In this document: piece after piece, positions 1-4,854 of the stretch
Layout of the letters: every line of letters starts with the position of its first letter
Position numbering within the stretch: the first letter of the stretch is position 1
From: Spirochaetales bacterium
GTDB lineage: Bacteria > Spirochaetota > Spirochaetia > DSM-16054 > Sediminispirochaetaceae
Assembly (NCBI GenBank): GCA_021767325.1
Contig: JAASTM010000185.1
Location: 1 to 5,630, forward strand
DNA length: 5,630 bases
Direction: 5' to 3'
The notes under the pieces: generated by a model
What the model was told of the DNA's origin: nothing
Seen by the model: only the letters and a program-made list of their open reading frames with translations
The model's database searches: none
Program-made: the position numbers and the translations under genes

Positions 1-323
1 ACCGGAAAATCGGCCAGGGCGGCCATACCGGCCAACAGATACAGGGTAGTACCGGAGTTACCCACATCAATCGGCGTGGCCGGCGGGCTCAGGCGGCCGC
101 CGGTACCCGTGACAATCCACCGGTCGGCCTGCATATCGATTTGCGCGCCGAAAGCCCGACAGGCCCGCACCGCCGCGATGGTATCATTGGACTCCAACGG
201 CATTCCGAGCGTACTGTCCCCGTCGGCCATACTCGCAATCAGGACCGCCCGGATAGTGTGAGATTTCGAAGCCGGAATCGGCACACTTCCACTGATCGCA
301 GAGGGGTATATTGTTTTTTTCAC
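1..323 (-). CDS. aroA: 3-phosphoshikimate 1-carboxyvinyltransferase (EPSP synthase), N-terminal part, cut by the window edge
   Basis: Cytoplasmic shikimate-pathway enzyme that transfers the enolpyruvyl group of PEP to shikimate-3-phosphate. The first 107 codons are visible on the minus strand; the rest lies left of the window. The recognisable N-terminal signature is P17-A-S-K-S-H-T-I-R-A26, which carries the substrate-binding Lys, Ser and Arg equivalent to E. coli K22, S23 and R27. It is followed by A30-S-M-A-D-G35, the LESNDT segment around residue 45, and N89-S-G-T-T93, the counterpart of the E. coli NAGTA loop. The start is a GTG at 323-321, chosen because GGAG lies 7 nt upstream (331-334) and the family normally begins a few residues before this motif. 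Tyr95 stands where many family members have Arg (E. coli R100). The gene has its own strong promoter. UDP-GlcNAc enolpyruvyl transferase (MurA) is the related alternative, but the PASKSHTIRA motif favours AroA. Confidence 0.93.
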   Translation of the reverse strand, partial: MKKTIYPSAISGSVPIPASKSHTIRAVLIASMADGDSTLGMPLESNDTIAAVRACRAFGAQIDMQADRWIVTGTGGRLSPPATPIDVGNSGTTLYLLAGMAALADFP

Positions 324-355
324 CAGGTTTCTCCGCAGTAAGATCTTCTCAGTGT

Positions 356-384
356 ATTTTAGAGGGCAGGGGGGTCAGTGTCAA
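356..384 (-). promoter_or_regulatory. sigma-70 type promoter of aroA
   Basis: Read on the minus strand, a perfect -35 TTGACA (384-379) is followed by a 17-bp spacer and a -10 TAAAAT (361-356). Transcription would start near 349, giving a leader of about 26 nt with GGAG in place before the GTG at 323. The arms GGGCAG (391-386) and CTGCCC (369-364) form an inverted repeat that brackets the -35 box and most of the spacer. This could be an operator or the remains of a terminator stem for the upstream gene, but no T-run follows it. Confidence 0.75.
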
Positions 385-403
385 ACTGCCCAGGAACCGC
401 CGG

Positions 404-910
404 TCACTTCTGAGTCGCTCTTTTAGCCGCCGGGCGTACTTTTCGGCGCCCCTTCATCGTCCCGTCCAGAACCTGTCCGAAGGGACAGAGTTTCGAACAC
501 CATACCCGCCGCCGGTACAGAGACTGCAGCAGCAGCGCCCCGATCATGCTCAGGATCATCAGCAGCAGCACCGCCGCCCACAGGGCCGTCGGGTTTCCGA
601 TCGAAGTGTAGATGTTGTACGCCAGGTAGCCCCAGAACAGCGCAAACAGCGGCCAGCGGGCCCCTTCGATAAAGGCCGGCACAGTGCCGCCCCGTCCGCC
701 TTTTTCCGCATTTTTCGAACCACCGGGAAAATAGTCCTGCAGCGCTCCCAGGGGACAGTAATCGGCACAGTAGTTTTTTCGGCCGCTGGCCAGCGTCATT
801 ACCACCGCAAAGGCAAACAGCAGCGGCAGCCCGTACCACAGCCGCAGCGCACACATCACGAAAAACATCGCCACCAGCATGGCGATTTGAGTATTCTTGA
901 GGTTCTTCAT
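404..910 (-). CDS. 4Fe-4S binding membrane protein, Fer4_5 / NapH-like family
   Basis: A small integral membrane protein of 168 aa, probably binding an iron-sulfur cluster and moving electrons; partner and substrate are unknown. Hydrophobic stretches at residues 8-20, 28-41, 86-101 and 108-131 suggest four membrane segments. After the second and fourth come matching motifs, C48-A-D-Y-C52-P-L-G and C138-S-K-L-C142-P-F-G. This paired CxxxCP arrangement is typical of the Fer4_5 domain of NapH, NosR and YccM-type quinol or ferredoxin-linked proteins. The protein is shorter than NapH and lacks its C-terminal ferredoxin-type CxxCxxC clusters. The tail is strongly basic (KGRRKVRPAAKRATQK), consistent with a cytoplasmic C-terminus. 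No Shine-Dalgarno sequence precedes the ATG at 910, and a promoter ends right at the start codon, so a leaderless mRNA is possible. The neighbours (J-domain protein, aroA) give no functional hint. Confidence 0.85.
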   Translation of the reverse strand: MKNLKNTQIAMLVAMFFVMCALRLWYGLPLLFAFAVVMTLASGRKNYCADYCPLGALQDYFPGGSKNAEKGGRGGTVPAFIEGARWPLFALFWGYLAYNIYTSIGNPTALWAAVLLLMILSMIGALLLQSLYRRRVWCSKLCPFGQVLDGTMKGRRKVRPAAKRATQK

Positions 911-916
911 ATATAA

Positions 917-945
917 ATATTACTATATAAGTACAGTTTGTACAA
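917..945 (-). promoter_or_regulatory. probable promoter of the Fe-S membrane protein gene, with a dyad
   Basis: On the minus strand, TTGTAC (945-940), a 17-bp spacer and TAATAT (922-917) form a plausible sigma-70 promoter. The expected start point, about 7 nt after the -10, falls on or next to the ATG at 910. A perfect 5+5 inverted repeat, GTACA-GTT-TGTAC (931-943), overlaps the -35 box and spacer, where a repressor could sit. The regulator is unknown. The promoter call rests on two hexamers and their spacing only. Confidence 0.5.
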
Positions 946-959
946 GCGTGAAACCGTGG

Positions 960-982
960 GCAGCCGGCAGGCTGGCGGCTGC
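960..982 (-). terminator. GC-rich hairpin between the J-domain and Fe-S genes (U-tract lacking)
   Basis: Positions 960-966 pair with 976-982 (7 bp), then comes one G-G mismatch, two more pairs (968-969 with 973-974) and a 3-nt loop. The hairpin lies about 40 nt after the stop of the J-domain gene and upstream of the next promoter. That is a sensible place to end the transcript, but no T-run follows on either strand, so a classical intrinsic terminator is not shown. It may instead be a 3'-end stabiliser. Apart from this hairpin and the promoter, the 110-bp gap (911-1020) shows nothing else. Confidence 0.35.
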
Positions 983-1020
983 GGCCCAAGTGCTGCGCCT
1001 GGTGACCTTAGTTACAATTT

Positions 1021-1788
1021 TTAAGAGTCAAAATCCCGGAAAACAGGGTCCTTGTCGAGTTCCCCGGCAAACCATTCGGCCAGCGGGGCCATCGGATGCT
1101 CGATCTTGATCACCCGCTGCAGGGTATATGCGCACCAGGAAAACTTGTCCCGGGCCACTTCGGCAGTCCCCTTGCGGCCGGAGTGCTGGTAGTTGAAAAA
1201 GCCCCGCACCCCGTCCAGAAACAGCTGCTTGGCGTAGTTGTAGTTCTTTATCTCCCAGGTGGTGGACAGAAACTGCAGGGTGTGCCGGCTGTAGGCGGAG
1301 AACAGGTGGGTAAAATCGGCATCGTACAGGCGGCTCCAATGGAATATGCTGCGCAGGATGCCGGTATTGCGCCGCTTCAGACCGTGCATCGCCCGGATGC
1401 GGTAGTTGTGCATCCCGCTGCTGAAAAAGGCCTGCAGGCTGATATACAGACAGCCCCGCGGGGGCATGCGGTGGTCGTAGCCGGCCTCCCGCACCAGCTG
1501 CAGGGGATCGAACCGGAGCGGACGGGCCGGCGCGTCAGGCCCCTGTTGAGCCGCTGCCGGCGTGCTCTGCACATTCTGCACGTTCTGGGCGGCGACCATG
1601 ATTCGGGCCGCCGCCTCCTCATAGACTTTCCGCAGCTCGATGAAGTCGTCACCGCTGCCGCGGCCGGTGGCATCGGGGTGGCAGCGCTTGCTCAGCATCC
1701 GGTAAAAGCGGTCCAGCTCGCGCAGGCTGTAATTGTTTTGTGATATCAGTGATCTGAGCAATTCGGCGGGGGATGGCCTCTTTTCCAT
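1021..1788 (-). CDS. J-domain-containing protein
   Basis: A 255-aa, probably cytoplasmic protein with an N-terminal J domain (about residues 6-64), the part of DnaJ-type co-chaperones that stimulates Hsp70/DnaK ATPase. The diagnostic H37-P-D39 lies in the loop after a basic helix (LRELDRFYRMLSKRC), followed by a helix with FIELRKVYEEA. A Gln/Ala/Pro-rich linker (about 68-92) leads to a C-terminal region (about 93-255) rich in aromatic and basic residues that I do not recognise. There is no Gly/Phe region or zinc finger, so this is a class III (type C) J protein. I chose the ATG at 1788 because the J domain begins directly after it. Starts at 1809 or 1929 keep the frame but add residues that overlap the divergent dehydrogenase region and do not look like protein, and none of the three has a clear ribosome-binding site. 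Its specific client is unknown. Confidence 0.82.
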   Translation of the reverse strand: MEKRPSPAELLRSLISQNNYSLRELDRFYRMLSKRCHPDATGRGSGDDFIELRKVYEEAAARIMVAAQNVQNVQSTPAAAQQGPDAPARPLRFDPLQLVREAGYDHRMPPRGCLYISLQAFFSSGMHNYRIRAMHGLKRRNTGILRSIFHWSRLYDADFTHLFSAYSRHTLQFLSTTWEIKNYNYAKQLFLDGVRGFFNYQHSGRKGTAEVARDKFSWCAYTLQRVIKIEHPMAPLAEWFAGELDKDPVFRDFDS

Positions 1789-1816
1789 AGCTGTAAAAAA
1801 GAATACCATATATTTT

Positions 1817-1822
1817 AGGAGG
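1817..1822 (+). promoter_or_regulatory. ribosome-binding site of the dehydrogenase gene
   Basis: A perfect AGGAGG lies 5 nt before the ATG at 1828 and fixes the start. The 39-bp gap to the divergent J-domain gene is A/T-rich. It has a TATATT (1809-1814) that could be a -10, but no convincing -35 at the right distance, so I call no promoter here. Confidence 0.75.
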
Positions 1823-1827
1823 ATGTA

Positions 1828-2586
1828 ATGCGCTACTATATCATAACCGGAGCAAGCCGCGGAATCGGCGCCGGAATCGCCCGGGCGGTTATGCAGCCGG
1901 AGAGTGTGATTTTCGCTCTGGCCCGCCACGAGAACCCCGACTTGAAGCCGGCCGCCGCGGAGGCCGGATCAGAGCTGCATTTTCTCTCAGTCGATTTGGC
2001 CGACACGCCCTCGATAGAGCCGGCTCTCGACCGGATCTTTCGGCAGATCGATCTGCAGCAGGCCGAAGGCATTTACCTGGTAAACAACGCCGGGGTGCTG
2101 AAGCCCATCGGCCCGCTGGAGACCCACTCCCTGGAAGAGGACGAGTTCCATTTGCGGGTCAACCTGCTGGCGCCAATGCGCCTGACCGCCGGATTCATCC
2201 GCCGCACCAACGGTATCGCCGCCCGCAAGGTGGTGGCCAATATCTCCTCCGGCGCTGCCCAGCGGGCCTACTTCGGCTGGAGCAGCTACTGCAGCGGCAA
2301 GGCCGGGCTCGAGATGTGTACCCGGGTGGCCGGCCTGGAACAGCAGGACGCAGAGTTTCCGGTAGTGATATACGCAATCGCCCCCGGCATCGTCGACACC
2401 GATATGCAGGTGCAGATCCGCCGGGCCGACGACGCACAGTTCCGCGACCGCCCCAAGTTTCTGCGCTACCACCAGAAAGGGTACCTGGCTTCCGCCGAAG
2501 AGACCGGCTGGCGCCTGGCCCGAACCCTGGACGACCCCGGGATTCAGCCCGGCGACATCCTCGACATTCGTGATCTCGAGCAGTAA
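1828..2586 (+). CDS. SDR-family NAD(P)-dependent oxidoreductase, (S)-benzoin-forming benzil reductase (YueD)-like
   Basis: A cytoplasmic short-chain dehydrogenase/reductase of 252 aa, the usual length for a classical SDR. It has a Rossmann glycine motif T7-G-A-S-R-G-I-G14, D56 (VDL), N86-N-A-G89, N112, catalytic Ser at 140/141, Y154-C-S-G-K158 (YxxxK), and P186-G187 with T191 after it. The segments TSGAA-like (NISSGAAQRAYFGWSSYCSGKAG region, residues 138-160) and APGIVDTDMQ (185-194) closely resemble, from memory, Bacillus YueD, a sepiapterin-reductase-like enzyme that reduces benzil to (S)-benzoin. The natural substrate is probably another carbonyl compound. Arg at 11 and again at 33 suggests NADPH rather than NADH, which is an inference. 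It is followed after 27 bp by the LysE-type exporter and is likely co-transcribed with it. Divergent from the J-domain gene. Confidence 0.9.
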   Translation: MRYYIITGASRGIGAGIARAVMQPESVIFALARHENPDLKPAAAEAGSELHFLSVDLADTPSIEPALDRIFRQIDLQQAEGIYLVNNAGVLKPIGPLETHSLEEDEFHLRVNLLAPMRLTAGFIRRTNGIAARKVVANISSGAAQRAYFGWSSYCSGKAGLEMCTRVAGLEQQDAEFPVVIYAIAPGIVDTDMQVQIRRADDAQFRDRPKFLRYHQKGYLASAEETGWRLARTLDDPGIQPGDILDIRDLEQ

Positions 2587-2613
2587 GCACAAAGGATAAT
2601 AAAGGAGTACAAA

Positions 2614-3219
2614 GTGGAACAGCAGGCGGCTTTTATCATTTTCGTCCTGGTCACAACCTTCACGCCAGGACCCAATAATGTCTCTTCAGCGAACCTGGCG
2701 GTCCTGTATGGCTTTCGCCGCACCAACCGCTATCGCCTGGGCATCTTCGCCGGTTTTGCCCTGCTGATGTTGCTGTGCGCCTTCCTCTCCAGCACCATCA
2801 TGCAGTACTTTCCCCCCGCCGAGGTGTATCTGCGCTACATCGGGGCCGCCTACATCGTGTACCTGGCAATCGGCACCCTGAAAACCAGTTATCAGCTGGA
2901 CGAATCCGCCGCCGCGGTACCGAGCATGCCCTTCATAAAGGGAATGCTCCTGCAGCTGCTCAACCCTAAAGTGCTGGTATTCGGCATCACCGTCTACTCA
3001 ACCTACCTGGCCGCCCGCCTGAACGCCGCCTGGATGCTGCCCCTCTCGGCCCTCCTGCTGGCCTGTACCGCCCTCTGCTCTACCTCGCTCTGGGCCCTGG
3101 CCGGCAGCACCATCGGCCGTTTCGCCTCACGCCGCCCGGTCCGCCTGGCCTTGAACGGCGTCCTGTCCCTCCTGCTGCTCTACTCGGCCTACCAGCTGTC
3201 GGGGCTGGGTGGGGGGTAG
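2614..3219 (+). CDS. LysE/RhtB-family amino acid (or metabolite) exporter
   Basis: An inner-membrane protein of 201 aa, the normal size for the LysE translocator family, which exports amino acids or related small molecules using the membrane potential. Family marks are the T17-P-G-P-N-N22 motif in the first membrane segment, GAAYIVYLAIGTLK (77-90) and L116-N-P-K119, the usual start of the fourth helix. Hydrophobic segments at about 5-20, 43-62, 72-89, 111-131, 139-165 and 176-196 fit the six-helix topology. The start is GTG at 2614, supported by AAAGGAG at 2601-2607 with 6 nt spacing; no ATG in frame fits better. It lies 27 bp after the dehydrogenase, probably in one transcript. The substrate cannot be read from the sequence. 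The C-terminus ends in a run of glycines with GC-rich codons. Confidence 0.9.
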   Translation: MEQQAAFIIFVLVTTFTPGPNNVSSANLAVLYGFRRTNRYRLGIFAGFALLMLLCAFLSSTIMQYFPPAEVYLRYIGAAYIVYLAIGTLKTSYQLDESAAAVPSMPFIKGMLLQLLNPKVLVFGITVYSTYLAARLNAAWMLPLSALLLACTALCSTSLWALAGSTIGRFASRRPVRLALNGVLSLLLLYSAYQLSGLGGG

Positions 3220-3223
3220 CCGG

Positions 3224-3264
3224 ATCTGCGCACAGATACTCCTTTCTACAAGGTAGTGAAGGAG
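3224..3264. terminator. paired hairpins at the convergent gene junction
   Basis: Two adjacent inverted repeats lie between the exporter stop (3219) and the end of the lipoprotein gene (stop codon 3248-3246). The first is ATCTG-CGCA-CAGAT (3224-3237). The second pairs 3239-3249 with 3253-3264: ten Watson-Crick pairs, one G-T and one bulged base, with a 3-nt loop. The second hairpin contains the lipoprotein stop codon. Neither is followed by a run of T on either strand. They may block transcription from both sides, but an intrinsic terminator is not proven. Confidence 0.4.
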
Positions 3265-4853
3265 GACGGACCAAGCGTGCGCTTATAGGTTCCTCTGTAG
3301 TCGTAAACTAATACCCTCCACGTGTAGGTTGTTCTTGATTGGAAATAGGAACCGGAAATTGAGTAACTGTTAGTGGTGATGCCAGTTTCCTCTCCAATGA
3401 TCGTCTTTCCTGAAAGTAGCTGTAGTGTGTACACATCAGAGCTATTGGTTTCACGCCATGAGGCCGTAATACCTCTAAAATATATCACCCCACTTTGCCC
3501 GTTGTAAGGAATCATCGGGGTTACTCGGGTAGAATAGGAGCCGCTGTAGGACCAGTTACCCGATATGTCCTGTTCTCCTACATAAAGCCGGTGTAGGCCG
3601 TCTGACAAATTGGATGAAGGAGTATAGGATGTTCCAGATGAAGTAAGGCTCCAAGTTCCGGAAGTACTGCCCAACTGATAACGAAATCCCTGTCCACCGC
3701 CGCCGTTGCTACTCCAGTTCCACGAAGGTCTCTGACTGAGAGTAATCGAACTGCCGGAAACGGAGGGGGTGTTGGGCCGGTAGGTGTCCAAGTTTACAGT
3801 AACGGTATCATCAAAAGTTCTCCCCAGACGGTCGGTTGCCGTCAGGGTGAGGTCGATCGATGTCGTTCCGTAGGTGGAGGTGTTCTGGCCGGTGACGGTT
3901 ACAGTGGTGTCTTCAGCCGCGCTGTTGCCGAATTGCGCGGTAGCGTTGCCGCCGGCTGCTGCTGAGGATGACCATGCATAGCTCTGGATTCCGCTCTCTG
4001 CGCCGGTGTTGTTGGCATACAGGTTGAGAGTGTTATTCGAATCGGCGAGAACTGTGGAAAAGCTGCTGGTGATATCTACTGTACCCGGGGTGATATCGAG
4101 GTAGACTCCATCGTAGCGCAGTTCGCTGGTATTGTCTGGATTTCCGATGGTGTCCCCATCGCCGAATTCCACCCAGATTTCATAATATCCGTCGTCATTC
4201 GCATCGGACCAGGGGATAGAGTATGCCTCAGAAGATCCGATTGCCTGCCAGGATGTGTAAGTACCGAACTGAGAAGTACTCCAGCGGAATTGAGTAGTAT
4301 ACGCGTTGTAGGTCATATAGAAATAGATATCCGGATCATCCGTGAACTCCCGGCTGGCGGTATTTTTTATTCGGTTATTCGGATCGGAGTCGTTTATCCA
4401 CACATCCCCGGCCGGGAGGTCGCCGGTGGTGAAGGCAAAAATGTAATTGTCCAGCAGTACACTGCCATCGGTTCCCTTCAGATTTTCATTTATTGTGACA
4501 GTGTATTCGGTGCTGGCATCCAGGATGTCGGTGGGGGTGATGGAGAGTATCTTAGTGGATGCATTGTACGCGGCGGTGAACTCCTCGTAGGGATTGCTGC
4601 CGCCGGTAATGAGGATTGAATTGGTATTGACGGTGTTCATGTTCACCGCGCGGTCGAGCTCGATTTCTACTGTGATACTCGGGTTGATCTGTTTGGCATT
4701 CTGCTCCGGGCTTGAGCTGTTGATGATGAGAAACTTGTTGTTGGCGATTTTGACCTCGGTTTCGATTTCTTCGATGAAATTGATGCCGTTTTCGCAGGTG
4801 AGGAGTACCATTACTGTTAAGAAGATGGCAGAGATTGCTCCTAATTTTTTCAT
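3246..4853 (-). CDS. lipoprotein with multiple Ig-like domains (Big_5/SbsA-type N-terminal domain)
   Basis: A 535-aa exported lipoprotein, probably anchored to the outer or inner membrane facing the periplasm or cell surface; function unknown. The signal peptide is MKK plus a hydrophobic core (4-18), ending in L17-L-T-C20, a loose lipobox of the kind seen in spirochaetes; Cys20 would be lipidated. Residues about 44-143 match the Big_5 (SbsA Ig-like) pattern, ending in FAFTTG. Residues about 150-255 form a Trp/Tyr-rich domain with an acidic DANDDGYYEIW segment. Residues 262-355 look PKD/cadherin-like (SYAW, LTLTATD). Residues 361-443 are another beta domain, and 446-535 are fibronectin III-like. 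The protein is rich in Ser, Thr, Asn and Gly. I chose the ATG at 4853 over one at 4868 because AGGAGG sits 6 nt before it and MKK starts a proper signal peptide. It follows the TPR gene by one base. Its 3' part is markedly lower in GC than its neighbours. Confidence 0.82.
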   Translation of the reverse strand: MKKLGAISAIFLTVMVLLTCENGINFIEEIETEVKIANNKFLIINSSSPEQNAKQINPSITVEIELDRAVNMNTVNTNSILITGGSNPYEEFTAAYNASTKILSITPTDILDASTEYTVTINENLKGTDGSVLLDNYIFAFTTGDLPAGDVWINDSDPNNRIKNTASREFTDDPDIYFYMTYNAYTTQFRWSTSQFGTYTSWQAIGSSEAYSIPWSDANDDGYYEIWVEFGDGDTIGNPDNTSELRYDGVYLDITPGTVDITSSFSTVLADSNNTLNLYANNTGAESGIQSYAWSSSAAAGGNATAQFGNSAAEDTTVTVTGQNTSTYGTTSIDLTLTATDRLGRTFDDTVTVNLDTYRPNTPSVSGSSITLSQRPSWNWSSNGGGGQGFRYQLGSTSGTWSLTSSGTSYTPSSNLSDGLHRLYVGEQDISGNWSYSGSYSTRVTPMIPYNGQSGVIYFRGITASWRETNSSDVYTLQLLSGKTIIGEETGITTNSYSISGSYFQSRTTYTWRVLVYDYRGTYKRTLGPSSFTTL

Positions 4854-4854
4854 A

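Noticed and set aside
311..916. A 201-codon open frame on the plus strand
   Set aside because: It is antisense to the Fe-S membrane protein, whose membrane segments and CxxxCP motifs are clearly real. The plus-strand product is Arg/Gln/His-rich with no recognisable domain.
931..943. GTACAGTTTGTAC as a CopY-type (TACANNTGTA) operator
   Set aside because: The spacer is three bases rather than two and no copper gene is nearby, so the dyad is reported without naming a regulator.
1096..1743. A 215-codon open frame on the plus strand
   Set aside because: It is a shadow of the J-domain gene, which has the HPD motif; the plus-strand product has no ribosome-binding site or family match.
1789..1929. 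N-terminal extension of the J-domain protein to a start at 1929 or 1809
   Set aside because: The extension would overlap the divergent dehydrogenase gene, has no ribosome-binding site, and adds residues unlike the J domain, which begins right after the ATG at 1788.
1987..2592. A 201-codon open frame on the minus strand
   Set aside because: It is antisense to the dehydrogenase, which has every SDR motif in order. Long shadow frames are expected at this GC content.
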